Shown: piece after piece, positions 8,315-16,480 of the stretch
Layout: each line of letters starts with the position of its first letter
Numbering within the stretch: position 1 is the stretch's first letter
Origin: Erysipelotrichaceae bacterium
GTDB taxonomy: Bacteria > Bacillota_I > Bacilli_A > Erysipelotrichales > Erysipelotrichaceae
Length of the DNA: 33,204 nucleotides
Direction of reading: 5' to 3'
NCBI GenBank assembly: GCA_015058875.1
Contig: SVBN01000030.1
Location: 1 to 33,204, forward strand
The notes under the pieces: model-generated
Database searches by the model: none
What the model saw: the letters and a program-made list of their open reading frames with translations, nothing else
What the model was told of the DNA's origin: nothing
Program-made: the position numbers and the translations under genes

Positions 8315-8407
8315 GAAGATGCGATTACACATCTGGCCGGGGTTCCGCTCCCGTGAAAGGCGGACATATGTAATCAGACGGCAGGGCAGAAATGCCCTGT
8401 TCGTTTT
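8315..8407 (+). ncRNA. Candidate pseudoknotted RNA with terminator-like 3' hairpin
   Basis: Four paired elements can be read. AGATG (8317-8321) pairs with CATCT (8330-8334). The enclosed loop bases GATTACA (8323-8329) can pair with TGTAATC (8369-8375), a perfect seven-pair pseudoknot. CGGG (8338-8341) pairs with CCCG (8350-8353), and its loop bases TCCGC (8344-8348) can pair with GCGGA (8360-8364), a second pseudoknot. A hairpin CAGGGCA-GAAA-TGCCCTG (8383-8400) with TTCGTTTT follows. No known riboswitch or ribozyme consensus was recognised. It could be a short independent RNA or a regulatory leader. The nearest downstream gene is pnp, which has its own promoter at 8554-8582. Confidence 0.5.
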
Positions 8408-8534
8408 CGAAGGGATAAATCAGACAGATTTCTGATTCCTGTTTATATTGGGAAAAAGAGGTCTGTTTTTCTTCATCATTACGCATGTTTCCGTAAAACG
8501 GAGACATCGGAAGGCAGACTGTCTGAGTTTTTTT
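8408..8534 (+). other. Gene-free spacer with a hairpin and a U-run
   Basis: No protein gene is supported here. AATCAGA (8418-8424) can pair with TCTGATT (8431-8437). GTTTCCGT (8487-8494) pairs with ACGGAGAC (8498-8505) around an AAA loop. CAGA-CTG-TCTG (8515-8525) is followed by seven T (8528-8534), which could terminate transcripts entering from 8315. Confidence 0.4.
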
Positions 8535-8553
8535 CAGTTTGTAATTCTTTGCG

Positions 8554-8582
8554 TTGGATTGCAAATACTCTTGTGCTACAAT
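8554..8582 (+). promoter_or_regulatory. Promoter of pnp
   Basis: TTGGAT (8554-8559) and TACAAT (8577-8582) have a 17-base spacer and an extended -10 (TGCTACAAT). The leader would be about 66 bases and contains the palindrome TGAAATTTCA. Confidence 0.65.
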
Positions 8583-8654
8583 AGGAACGTTGAAATTTCA
8601 GAAAAGAGATATTGACACATTCGTGATGTACATAGATGAGGTAGAAGAAGAAAG

Positions 8655-10901
8655 ATGGAGAAGTACAAGAGAAGTTGGGATTTCCACGGCAGAACATTAA
8701 CAGTCGAAAACGGGGAAATCGCCAAGCAGGCCGGCGGATCGGTATTGGTCCGCTACGATGACACGGTGGTCCTGTCCACCGCAACAGCCAGTCATGAAGC
8801 GAAGGATACGGATTTCTTTCCGCTGACTGTGCTCTACAATGAAAAAATGTATGCTGTCGGAAAAGTTCCCGGCGGCTTCCTGAGAAGAGAGGGTCGTCCG
8901 ACAGAACATGCGACACTGACCGCACGTCTGATTGACCGTCCGATCCGTCCGCTGTTTGCGGAAGGATTCCGCAACGAAGTACAGGTTGTCAACACCGTGC
9001 TGTCCGTTGATCCGGACGCTGACAGCGCACTTGCCGCCATGTTCGGCAGCTCCCTGGCACTGTGCATTTCCGATATTCCGTTCAACGGACCGATCGCCGG
9101 CGTAACCGTCGGAAAGGTAGATGGTGAATACATCATCAACCCGTCCGTAGAGCAGAGCGAGCGTTCCGTACTCAGCCTGACTGTTGCCGGCACAAAGGAT
9201 GCCATCAACATGGTTGAAGCCGGTGCGAAGGAAGTTTCCGAAGACGAAATGGTTGAAGCACTGATGATCGGTCATCAGGCCATCAAGGAACTCTGCGCAA
9301 TCCAGGAAGAAGTGATTGCTGCATGCGCAAAGGAAAAGATGGAAATTACCCTGTATGAAATCAATCCGAGAATCAAGGCATACATGGATGAACACGGCAG
9401 AAAGGCAATCGAGGAAGCCGTATCCATCAAGGGCAAGCTGGAACGCTACAACAAGATCGATGAACTGATCGCCCAGATGGAGAAGGAAGTTGCCGAAAAT
9501 CTCGAATGGGAAGATGATGCCGCAAAGGAAAAGGCAGTCAAGCAGGCCCATGAATACGGTGTTGAAATCGAAGCCGGTGAAGTCAGAAGACTGATCTCCG
9601 AAGAAAAGATCAGACCTGACGGAAGAAAGCTCGATGAGCTGCGTCCTCTGGACAGCCAGGTTGACCTGCTTCCCAGAGCCCATGGTTCCGCAATGTTCAC
9701 AAGAGGTGAGACACAGGTTCTCTCCGTCACAACACTCGGTTCCCTGGATGACAACCAGCTGATTGAAGATGTTACTCCGACAACAGCGAAATACTTCATG
9801 CATCATTACAACTTCCCGCCGTTCTCCGTCGGCGAAGTCGGACGCATGAGCTCCCCGGGCAGAAGAGAAATCGGACACGGCGCACTCGGTGAAAGAGCGC
9901 TGCGTCAGGTACTTCCTTCCCTGGAAGAATTCCCGTACACAATCCGTACGGTTGCCGAAGTTCTGGAATCCAACGGATCCAGCTCCCAGGCTTCCATCTG
10001 CGCAGGCACAATGTCCCTGATGGCAGCCGGCGTTCCGATCAAGGCCATGGTCGCAGGCGTTGCGATGGGTCTGATCACAACCGGAAACAGCTATTCCATC
10101 CTGACGGATATTCAGGGTATGGAAGACCACTACGGCGACATGGACTTCAAGGTTGCCGGAACAAGAAAAGGCATCACTGCTCTGCAGATGGATATCAAGG
10201 TTGAAGGCATCTCCGAGGAAATCCTCAAGGAAGCACTCGCCCAGGCCCATAAGGGAAGAATGGAAATTCTCGACAATATGGAAACAGCCATCAGCGAGCC
10301 GAGAGATCATCTGTCCCCGTATGCACCGAAGTTCGTTGCGTTCACAATTCCTGTTGACCGCATCAGAGATGTCATCGGTACAGGCGGAAAGACAATCAAC
10401 CAGATCATCGCCGACTGCGATAATGTCGTAATCAATGTCGATGATGACGGTCATGTTGCAATCTACCACACCAACCAGGAAATGCTCGACAAGGCAAAGG
10501 CAATTATCGAGGATCTGACCCGTACGGTTGCGGTAGGCGATGTGTTCGAATCCACAGTTACCGAAGTACGTGAATCCTTTGCGTTCGTCAACCTGTTCCA
10601 GGGAACGGATGCGCTGCTGCACGTATCCGAAATCTCCTGGGAGAGAACACCGAAGATCTCCGATGTGCTCCATGTCGGCGACAAGATCAATGTCAAGGTC
10701 ATCAGCGTCGATGAATCCGGCAAGGTCAAGGTTTCCGCAAGAGAGCTGCTGGAAAAGCCGGAAGGATATGTTGAGCCCAAGAAGAAGTCTTCTTCCTCTT
10801 CCAGATCCTTCAGCAATAAAAACGGTGAGAAGAAATCCTCTTCTTCCTCCGCAAATGTTGAAAAGCGCTTCTTCCGGAAAAGAGACGCCGACAGAGAATA
10901 A
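8655..10901 (+). CDS. pnp: Polynucleotide phosphorylase
   Basis: This 748-residue trimeric exoribonuclease degrades RNA 3' to 5' with phosphate and takes part in mRNA turnover. It contains two RNase PH domains (about 1-140 and 315-545) separated by an alpha-helical domain. These are followed by a KH domain (about 555-615) with the RNA-binding loop GTGGK, and an S1 domain (about 625-695). FTRGETQVL and the [18 protein letters not shown] phosphate-site motif are intact. The last 40 residues form a serine/lysine-rich tail with two serine clusters, likely disordered. AGAAGAAAG precedes ATG 8655. In most Firmicutes rpsO lies just upstream; here it is absent and the upstream spacer holds a structured RNA instead. 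A terminator follows. Confidence 0.97.
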   Translation: MEKYKRSWDFHGRTLTVENGEIAKQAGGSVLVRYDDTVVLSTATASHEAKDTDFFPLTVLYNEKMYAVGKVPGGFLRREGRPTEHATLTARLIDRPIRPLFAEGFRNEVQVVNTVLSVDPDADSALAAMFGSSLALCISDIPFNGPIAGVTVGKVDGEYIINPSVEQSERSVLSLTVAGTKDAINMVEAGAKEVSEDEMVEALMIGHQAIKELCAIQEEVIAACAKEKMEITLYEINPRIKAYMDEHGRKAIEEAVSIKGKLERYNKIDELIAQMEKEVAENLEWEDDAAKEKAVKQAHEYGVEIEAGEVRRLISEEKIRPDGRKLDELRPLDSQVDLLPRAHGSAMFTRGETQVLSVTTLGSLDDNQLIEDVTPTTAKYFMHHYNFPPFSVGEVGRMSSPGRREIGHGALGERALRQVLPSLEEFPYTIRTVAEVLESNGSSSQASICAGTMSLMAAGVPIKAMVAGVAMGLITTGNSYSILTDIQGMEDHYGDMDFKVAGTRKGITALQMDIKVEGISEEILKEALAQAHKGRMEILDNMETAISEPRDHLSPYAPKFVAFTIPVDRIRDVIGTGGKTINQIIADCDNVVINVDDDGHVAIYHTNQEMLDKAKAIIEDLTRTVAVGDVFESTVTEVRESFAFVNLFQGTDALLHVSEISWERTPKISDVLHVGDKINVKVISVDESGKVKVSARELLEKPEGYVEPKKKSSSSSRSFSNKNGEKKSSSSSANVEKRFFRKRDADRE

Positions 10902-10910
10902 ATGAATTAT

Positions 10911-10936
10911 CCCGGGGATTAAGTCTCCGGGTTTTC
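10911..10936 (+). terminator. Intrinsic terminator of pnp
   Basis: CCCGGGGA (10911-10918) pairs with TCTCCGGG (10924-10931, one G-U) and is followed by TTTTC. Confidence 0.75.
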
Positions 10937-10980
10937 ATTTCCGGTGTTTCGGATTCTTTCTGCCCGGCGTCAGATTTCAT

Positions 10981-10988
10981 GCTATATT
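10981..10988 (+). promoter_or_regulatory. Extended -10 promoter of trmB
   Basis: TGCTATATT at 10980-10988 is an extended -10 element 25 bases upstream of the trmB start. No good -35 hexamer is visible. Confidence 0.4.
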
Positions 10989-11013
10989 AATTAAGCTGAC
11001 TGAAGGTGAACAT

Positions 11014-11676
11014 ATGAGAATGAGAAAGAAAAAGTGGGCGGAACCGTATCTGGAAGCCCATGGGGAATATGCATTAAGTGATCCGAAAGAATATAAAGGC
11101 AGATGGAAGGAGATTCTGAACGGCAGAGAGCTTCATGTCGAGATCGGCATGGGCAAGGGAGACTACCTGATCCGGATGTCGGAAATGTATCCGGAAGATG
11201 CCTGGGTGGGAATCGAAAAAGACCGCAATGCGGCTGCGACGGCCTGCCGGAAGATGCTGGAGGATGAATCCTGCAGCCAGAACAACAACCGCATGATCGT
11301 TGCGGACGGAGCGTATCTCGCCGACTGGTTTGCGGAAGGGGAAATTGATGTCATTCATCTGAACTTCTCCGATCCCTGGCCGAAGAAATATACGCATAAG
11401 CGCAGACTCTCGAGTGAGAAGTTTCTGAATCTGTACAAACAGCTGCTGTCGGAAAACGGCTGCGTGCGGATGAAGACGGACAACAAGGGTCTGTTTGAAG
11501 ACTCGGTGCTGTATTTCCTGGAGAACGGATTTACCCTGACGGAGTTCTCCGTGGACTACCGCCGGAATGAGCATCCGGAAGATGCGGTGACCGAATACGA
11601 AAACAGATTCATGGAGCTCGGGCAGCCCATTTACCTGCTGAAAGCGGTTGCTGCACCGATTCAAAAGATCGGATAA
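11014..11676 (+). CDS. trmB: tRNA (guanine-N7)-methyltransferase
   Basis: This 220-residue enzyme places 7-methylguanosine at position 46 of tRNA variable loops using S-adenosylmethionine. The SAM-binding loop is VEIGMGKGDYL near residues 45-56, and VGIEKDRNAA follows. The family signature FSDPWPKKYTHKRRL lies near 120-134. The C-terminal YE-N-RF segment (TEYENRFMELGQPIY) is also conserved. GAAGGTGA precedes ATG 11014. It has its own promoter after the pnp terminator. The lipoprotein gene starts 7 bases after its stop. trmB lies in the same general neighbourhood as murC and ytxG in Bacillus, which supports the assignment. Confidence 0.96.
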   Translation: MRMRKKKWAEPYLEAHGEYALSDPKEYKGRWKEILNGRELHVEIGMGKGDYLIRMSEMYPEDAWVGIEKDRNAAATACRKMLEDESCSQNNNRMIVADGAYLADWFAEGEIDVIHLNFSDPWPKKYTHKRRLSSEKFLNLYKQLLSENGCVRMKTDNKGLFEDSVLYFLENGFTLTEFSVDYRRNEHPEDAVTEYENRFMELGQPIYLLKAVAAPIQKIG

Positions 11677-11683
11677 GTATGCT

Positions 11684-12502
11684 ATGATTTCATTTATGAA
11701 AGCAGCCGGATTAAAACGTTTTATACTCATGTCACTGAGTGTATTTCTGCTGGGCGGATGCAGCAGATACAGCGATGATCTGCTCGGCGCCGTGATGGAA
11801 AAGCTGAGTCTTGCGGCGGAGCTGCCGGCAATGCGGCCGACTTACAACAGTACGTATTACAGGTATTATAAAGAACCCTATGTCGGAAGAATTTCATCCG
11901 ATGCCACCAGCAATATTTTCTGCCTGAACGGCACGCAGTTTGTCATGAACCTGAATGTTCCGGGAATGATCAATCAGGCGTATTATCCCGGGGAAACCGT
12001 CGGGGGAATGCTGGTGGAAGGGGCGTCGCTTGCGGCGGAAACAGCCGGACATTACACCGACTGGCAGTCGCAGGAGCGCACCTACGTATGCCGCGTATAC
12101 CGGTCGCAGAATCTGTATGTGACGATTCTGAATACGGATTTTACGGAATTCTTCGCCATGAGCACGAAAAACGAAGTCCCTTCGCTTGCATATGAGATGC
12201 TGGTCATCGCCAAATCGGTGGAAACGGACGATGAGAAAATACTCAGCCGTTTCTCCAATCACAGTGTCATTTCCTATCAGAAGAAAAAACTGGAACTGTT
12301 CCAGGATATGATACCGGTCAACGGGGCAATCGAAGAGCTCTTTGTCGACTATGACGAGGAAGGAATCCGGATCGGCGACAGCAGTCAGCTCTCCGAACTG
12401 CCTTCGGCCGTACCGGAAGCGGATGAGCTGTGGCCGCAGCCTGAAGAAAGCGCTGTTCCCGAAGAAGAACAGGAAGGGATGAATGCGCAGGATGAGGGTT
12501 AA
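11684..12502 (+). CDS. Uncharacterised lipoprotein with acidic C-terminal tail
   Basis: This is a secreted lipid-anchored protein of about 272 residues and unknown function. A basic n-region (KAAGLKR) and a hydrophobic core end in the lipobox LLGGC, giving a lipidated cysteine at residue 26 of the ATG 11684 form. The mature part opens with a tyrosine-rich stretch (residues about 48-60). It ends in a low-complexity Pro/Glu tail (PSAVPEADELWPQPEESAVPEEEQE). ATG 11684 and ATG 11696 are both possible; GGATAAG favours the first, and both give a proper signal peptide. A TTG at 11648 would overlap trmB and spoil the n-region. The gene is probably co-transcribed with trmB. A TATGAT motif at 11683-11688 might be a promoter but overlaps the start. 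Confidence 0.75.
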   Translation: MISFMKAAGLKRFILMSLSVFLLGGCSRYSDDLLGAVMEKLSLAAELPAMRPTYNSTYYRYYKEPYVGRISSDATSNIFCLNGTQFVMNLNVPGMINQAYYPGETVGGMLVEGASLAAETAGHYTDWQSQERTYVCRVYRSQNLYVTILNTDFTEFFAMSTKNEVPSLAYEMLVIAKSVETDDEKILSRFSNHSVISYQKKKLELFQDMIPVNGAIEELFVDYDEEGIRIGDSSQLSELPSAVPEADELWPQPEESAVPEEEQEGMNAQDEG

Positions 12503-12562
12503 CAAGCGTATCAAATTGTCTTAAAATAATAAAAAGAAGCAGTAAGAAAGGAAAGTGAACGC

Positions 12563-13381
12563 ATGCTGAAAAAACTGTCAAGCCTTCTGTTTGAGGAAAC
12601 TGAAGAAGAGATTGAAGAGGAAATTATAGAAGAACCCGTACCCGAACCGGAACCTGCCCGCAAGCGCAGAAAGGAAGCGGCACCCGAGCCCGAAACAAAG
12701 CAGGCTGAAACAAAGACCTCGATGCAGAGAATCGATGTCACCCAGCCGCTGCCGGCAATTACCGGAAATCCTTCCGGCAATGATTCGGTATTCCGTCCTG
12801 CCGAGCCCGAAAAGCAGAGACCGCTCGGTCTGACTGTCGATGAGCTCGAAGGAACAGCCGCAAAACCGCAGCCTGTTCAGGAGCCCGCAAAACCGGCGCC
12901 GGTTCAGAAGCCGTCCCGTCAGAAGAAGCAGGGATATGATTTCCAGCCGGTCATTTCACCGATTTTCGGTGTGGATGAAACTGCCGATACAAGTGCTGTA
13001 CAGACAGCCGGCAATCCCCGCAATGCCCGCAAGAACGACGGAAATGTTTCCGAAGTCATCAGCCCGATCTACGGCGTGGCAAAGGAAGAGGAGACAGCGC
13101 CTGTTCAGACAAAGCAGGCAGTCAAGCCGGCACCGGTGCAGGAATCTGTATTTGCGGCACCGGAAGAAAAACCGGAACCGGTCCAGGAAGATGATGTTCC
13201 GGAATTCTCCCTGGACGATATTCTCCGCGTGCGCGATGAAGAATATGCAAGGGACAACCGCATGGTAATGCAGTCTCTGTTCCCGGACCTCGACGGAAGC
13301 GATGAAGATGTTCCCGATGAGACAACCATCATGAGCAGGAACGTCACTCCGTTCGGAAAAATCGGTGGAAACAACGAATGA
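12563..13381 (+). CDS. Disordered acidic protein with repeated ISPI(F/Y)G motif, coupled to murC
   Basis: This 272-residue protein of unknown function has no signal peptide or membrane helix. After a short hydrophobic start (MLKKLSSLLFEE) it is dominated by Glu, Pro, Lys and Ala, and is probably disordered. Two copies of a short motif stand out: FQPVISPIFGVDE near residues 131-143 and SEVISPIYGVAKEE near 164-177. A third ordered patch, EFSLDDILRVRDEEYA, lies near 213-228. The ribosome site AAGGAAAG precedes ATG 12563. The stop overlaps the murC start (ATGA), so the two are translationally coupled, hinting at a cell-wall or division role. In Bacillus, as I recall, the FtsK-like gene sftA precedes murC; this product lacks any ATPase domain. 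Function is unassigned. Confidence 0.78.
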   Translation: MLKKLSSLLFEETEEEIEEEIIEEPVPEPEPARKRRKEAAPEPETKQAETKTSMQRIDVTQPLPAITGNPSGNDSVFRPAEPEKQRPLGLTVDELEGTAAKPQPVQEPAKPAPVQKPSRQKKQGYDFQPVISPIFGVDETADTSAVQTAGNPRNARKNDGNVSEVISPIYGVAKEEETAPVQTKQAVKPAPVQESVFAAPEEKPEPVQEDDVPEFSLDDILRVRDEEYARDNRMVMQSLFPDLDGSDEDVPDETTIMSRNVTPFGKIGGNNE

Positions 13382-14688
13382 AATACTATTTCATCGGTAT
13401 AAAAGGCACGGGCATGGCTGCCCTTGCCTGCATGCTGCATGATCTGGGCAACGAAGTCAGCGGAAGCGATCTGGCGAAACATTTCTTCACGGAAGATGAA
13501 CTTCGCAAAAGAGAGATTCCGCTCTTTGAATTTAACCCGGACAATGTGCCGGATCACTGTCATGTCGTGATCGGCAACGCCTTCCTGGAAGATTTCCCGG
13601 AAGTGATCGCAGCCCGTCAGAACGAAGGCAATGTATGCCTGAGATATCATGAATTTGTCGGCAGATTCCTGGAGCCGTACCGCACGGTCGCGATCTCCGG
13701 AAGCCATGGCAAGACGACGACAACCGGCATGATGTCTTCCGTACTCTCACGGAAAGGCAATACCGGCTGGCTGATCGGCGACGGTACCGGTCATATTGAA
13801 AAGGACAGCGTTTACTTCTGTCTGGAAGCGGATGAATTCCGCCGGCATTTCCTGGAATACCATCCCGAATATGCCATTGTAACCAATGTCGAAATCGACC
13901 ATGTGGATTACTTTAAGGATGAAGCGGACTACCGCAGCGCATTCGAATCCTTTTCTTACAATGTGAAGAAGGGCATGGTCATCTGGGGAGAAGACGCCGA
14001 GGCAAGAAAGCTGAAGCTGAATCCCGATATCGATGTTTACTGGTACGGCGAAGCGGAGAACGATGACTTCCGCGCCGTCAATATTGATGAGCGCAGCGAC
14101 GGAATGGATTTCGATGTCGAATTCCGCGGTGAATTCCGGGGTCATTATTCCCTGCCGTTTGTCGGTCATCATCTTCTGCTCGATTCCCTTGCGGTTATTT
14201 CCACCGCATTGCTGGAAGGCATGGAACCCGAAGCGATCGAAGAGGGACTGCATGCATTCCGCGGCGCAAAGAGAAGATTTGTGATTGAACACGACGGAGA
14301 TAATATCTACGTGGATGATTATGCCCATCATCCGACCGAAGTGAAAGTTACGATTGCATCCGCCAGAAAGCGTTTCCCTGACAGAAAGCTCGTTGCCGTG
14401 TTCAAGCCGCACCGTGCATCCCGCGTATTATATTTCGCGGATCAGTTTGCGGATGCGCTGCGCGGAGCCGACAGGATTTATCTGTGCGATTTTACTTCCA
14501 TTGATGATAAGCAGGACGGAACGGATATCGATATTACCTATCTGCAGAAACGCCTGGAAGGTTCCGTTATCCTGAGTGAGGATGAAGCCGGTGCAAAGCT
14601 GCTTTCCGAAGAAAAGCCGGCGGTCTTCCTGTTCATGTCCAGCAAGGATATTTACTGGCTTGCCGACCTTGTAAAAAAGAATCACTGA
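13378..14688 (+). CDS. murC: UDP-N-acetylmuramate--L-alanine ligase
   Basis: This 436-residue cytoplasmic ligase adds L-alanine to UDP-N-acetylmuramic acid, the first peptide step of peptidoglycan synthesis. The N-terminal nucleotide-fold motif is YYFIGIKGTGMAALA. The ATP-binding loop is SGSHGKTTTTGM near residues 106-117. The central domain has EADEFRRHFL and TNVEIDHVDYF. The C-terminal domain has DDYAHHPTEV and FKPHRASR. Length matches Bacillus MurC. The start overlaps the preceding stop by four bases. A strong terminator follows. It sits upstream of ytxG/ytxH/ccpA, as in Bacillus. Confidence 0.97.
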   Translation: MKYYFIGIKGTGMAALACMLHDLGNEVSGSDLAKHFFTEDELRKREIPLFEFNPDNVPDHCHVVIGNAFLEDFPEVIAARQNEGNVCLRYHEFVGRFLEPYRTVAISGSHGKTTTTGMMSSVLSRKGNTGWLIGDGTGHIEKDSVYFCLEADEFRRHFLEYHPEYAIVTNVEIDHVDYFKDEADYRSAFESFSYNVKKGMVIWGEDAEARKLKLNPDIDVYWYGEAENDDFRAVNIDERSDGMDFDVEFRGEFRGHYSLPFVGHHLLLDSLAVISTALLEGMEPEAIEEGLHAFRGAKRRFVIEHDGDNIYVDDYAHHPTEVKVTIASARKRFPDRKLVAVFKPHRASRVLYFADQFADALRGADRIYLCDFTSIDDKQDGTDIDITYLQKRLEGSVILSEDEAGAKLLSEEKPAVFLFMSSKDIYWLADLVKKNH

Positions 14689-14700
14689 TATCTGACAGGA

Positions 14701-14733
14701 TGCCGCGGGGCATGATTTCCCGCGGTATTTTTT
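14701..14733 (+). terminator. Intrinsic terminator of murC
   Basis: TGCCGCGGG (14701-14709) pairs with CCCGCGGTA (14719-14727) around a nine-base loop, followed by TTTTTT. Confidence 0.85.
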
Positions 14734-14770
14734 ACGCCGGGAAATCCGGAAACGGGAAGTGAAAAAAGCA

Positions 14771-14786
14771 GGTTAAGCGCTACCAA
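14771..14786 (+). promoter_or_regulatory. Weak cre-like site (possible CcpA operator)
   Basis: GGTTAAGCGCTACCAA fits the right 12 positions of the Bacillus cre consensus (AANCGNWWNCAW) but misses the left WTG. It lies just upstream of the -35 box of the operon that also contains ccpA. Autoregulation is conceivable but unproven. Confidence 0.25.
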
Positions 14787-14791
14787 TATGA

Positions 14792-14820
14792 TTGAAAATA
14801 TTTTCATTTTTTTCTATAAT
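14792..14820 (+). promoter_or_regulatory. Strong sigma-A promoter of the ytxG-ytxH-ccpA operon
   Basis: TTGAAA (14792-14797) and a perfect TATAAT (14815-14820) are 17 bases apart, with an A/T-rich spacer. The start would be near 14827. Confidence 0.8.
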
Positions 14821-14843
14821 TAATTCCAGTAGAGGTAATAATT

Positions 14844-15215
14844 ATGGATGAGCTTTTGCTTGCATTATCAAATGTATCAAGTCAGGTGCTTCCGATTGCG
14901 GGAGCTGTGGCACTGATTTTTCTGTGCATCGTATTAAACAGAGTATGGAAACTGATCGAAGCCATCACCGTCACAGTGAAAAATCTCGATCCGACTCTGA
15001 AACTGGTTGACCAGAGCATTGAAAAGGTACAGGCTCCGCTGGACACGGTTGTCAAGCTGAGTCATTCTCTTGACGATGTTCATGACAAAGCTTCCGAGTC
15101 GATCGAACGTCTCTCACAGAAAGCAAGTGAGAATGCAGACAATCTGAAGTCCTTTGTTCAGGAGAAACTGAATAAAGCCGAGGAGAGCGTTGAGGAGGCA
15201 GTTGAAAATGAGTGA
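14844..15215 (+). CDS. ytxG: DUF948 membrane protein, YtxG-like
   Basis: This 123-residue protein has one N-terminal membrane helix (about residues 15-35, VLPIAGAVALIFLCIVLNRV). A cytoplasmic or envelope-facing helical coiled coil follows, with the IEAITVTVKNLDPTL segment typical of DUF948. The function of the family is not established; in Bacillus ytxG belongs to the general-stress-linked ytxGHJ cluster. The position between murC and ccpA matches that cluster. AGAGGTAA precedes ATG 14844. Its 3' end overlaps the next start by eight bases (ATGAGTGA) and contains that gene's GAGGAGG ribosome site, so the two are coupled. Confidence 0.8.
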   Translation: MDELLLALSNVSSQVLPIAGAVALIFLCIVLNRVWKLIEAITVTVKNLDPTLKLVDQSIEKVQAPLDTVVKLSHSLDDVHDKASESIERLSQKASENADNLKSFVQEKLNKAEESVEEAVENE

Positions 15216-16455
15216 ACGCAATGATTTCGAAGAGAAGGTCGAAGAACTGAAGGAAGAAGCTCAGGAAAAGATCGGAAATTCCATTGAAAATGTCGAAAAG
15301 ACAGTTGAAGATCTGAAAACAAAGATGAAGGAACTGAAGGCAGACGATCCGGAAACAGCGGAAAAGGAAGACAGAAAGCTGAACATTCCTGATTTCAACC
15401 TGAATGCGGAACAGAAAAAATCCCTGGAAGAAGTCGGCGCAAATGTCGCTGAAAAAGTCAATGAACTTAAAGACAGCGCAGCTGCGGCATTTGATGATGC
15501 CAGAGAAAAGCTGACCGGACTGTATGAGGAAAATCTGAAGGAACCGGTCGAGCAGGCAGCCGAAAAGGCAAAGGCAGCAGCCGAAGAAACCGTAAAGGCT
15601 GTAAATGAAAAAATCGCCGATCTGAGACATGAAGGCGAAGAAGCGGCCGAAGAGGCAAAGGAAACGGTTGAAGACGTGCAGGAAGCTGCCGCCGAAACAG
15701 CGGAAGAAGTGAAAGAAGCCGTGGAAGAAAAGACTGAAGAAGCTGCCGAAGCGGCGGAAGAAGTACAGGAAGCCGCGGAAGAAAAAGCGGAAACCGTACA
15801 GGATAAGCTGAGTGAAGCCGCTGAAAAAGCAAAGACAGCGGTTACCGGATTAGCCGGAACCCTGCTGGAAAAAGGACAGGACGCTTCTGAAAATGTTCAG
15901 GAGAAACTGAGCGAAGCGGGAACACGTGCGAAGGCTGCCGCAGACAATGCGTTCAGAACTGTCAGCGGTAAGATTGCCGAACTGAAGAAAGACGGCGATG
16001 ATGCAGCGGAAGCTGTCAGAAACAACACGGAAGATGCACTGGAAACTGTTTCCGAAAAGGCTGAGGAAGCTGCGGAAACTGCCGCCGGGACTGCGGAAGA
16101 AGTCCAGGAAGCCGTAAAGGAAACCGTGGAAGAAGTCAGAGTAAATATTCCCGATGCCGGGAAAAAGACGGAATCAGATGTCAAGGCAGTACTCGGAAGC
16201 GCCCAGGAAAAGGCTAAGGAAGCATGGAAGAGCGTCAGTGACAGAATTCCTGAAGACAGTAAAGAAAAAGTGATGGAAGGCCTGAACAAGGCTGCCGGAA
16301 CAGTTGCCGAAGGCGCAAAGACCGTACAGAATACCGTGACGGAATTTGTATCCAGACCGGAAGTCAGAGATACATTGGATAAGGCCGCAGATACCGCAAA
16401 GGATCTGTATGATAAAGCAGTTGCGACAGTAAAGAATCTGATTTCAAAGAAGTAA
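15208..16455 (+). CDS. Long Ala/Glu/Lys-rich helical protein in the ytxH position
   Basis: This 415-residue protein is almost entirely predicted amphipathic helix. It has many degenerate 11-residue-like segments (AEEVQEAAEEKAE, AAEEVKEAVEEK, AEKAKTAV). The composition recalls late-embryogenesis-abundant (LEA_4) or apolipoprotein-like repeat proteins. The tail, DTLDKAADTAKDLYDKAVATVKNLI, resembles amphipathic membrane-binding helices. It lacks the N-terminal membrane helix of true YtxH and is nearly three times as long, so only gene position suggests YtxH. I chose ATG 15208 because GAGGAGG lies nine bases upstream. A protective, scaffold or envelope-associated role is possible; none is shown. 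ccpA follows after 25 bases. Confidence 0.72.
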   Translation: MSERNDFEEKVEELKEEAQEKIGNSIENVEKTVEDLKTKMKELKADDPETAEKEDRKLNIPDFNLNAEQKKSLEEVGANVAEKVNELKDSAAAAFDDAREKLTGLYEENLKEPVEQAAEKAKAAAEETVKAVNEKIADLRHEGEEAAEEAKETVEDVQEAAAETAEEVKEAVEEKTEEAAEAAEEVQEAAEEKAETVQDKLSEAAEKAKTAVTGLAGTLLEKGQDASENVQEKLSEAGTRAKAAADNAFRTVSGKIAELKKDGDDAAEAVRNNTEDALETVSEKAEEAAETAAGTAEEVQEAVKETVEEVRVNIPDAGKKTESDVKAVLGSAQEKAKEAWKSVSDRIPEDSKEKVMEGLNKAAGTVAEGAKTVQNTVTEFVSRPEVRDTLDKAADTAKDLYDKAVATVKNLISKK

Positions 16456-16480
16456 AGAAGAAACAGGAGGAGACCAGCCA

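Noticed and set aside
8338-8353. tRNA T-arm-like CGGG-GTTCCGCT-CCCG
   Set aside because: No acceptor, anticodon or D-arm can be built around it.
8315-8407. Assignment of the pre-pnp RNA to a known class (fluoride, ZTP, THF, preQ1, guanidine, HDV-like)
   Set aside because: None of the conserved core sequences of these classes, as I know them, is present.
8325-8564. A 79-residue minus-strand frame in the spacer before pnp
   Set aside because: It has no ribosome site or domain and covers the structured RNA and the pnp -35 box.
8697-10673. A 658-residue open frame on the minus strand across pnp
   Set aside because: It is antisense to pnp, has no ribosome site, and its Cys/His-rich composition is typical of reverse reading of codon-biased genes.
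15600-16150. Repeat-rich DNA that might be a CRISPR or satellite array
   Set aside because: The similarity follows degenerate protein segments in one reading frame; there are no regular direct repeats or spacers.
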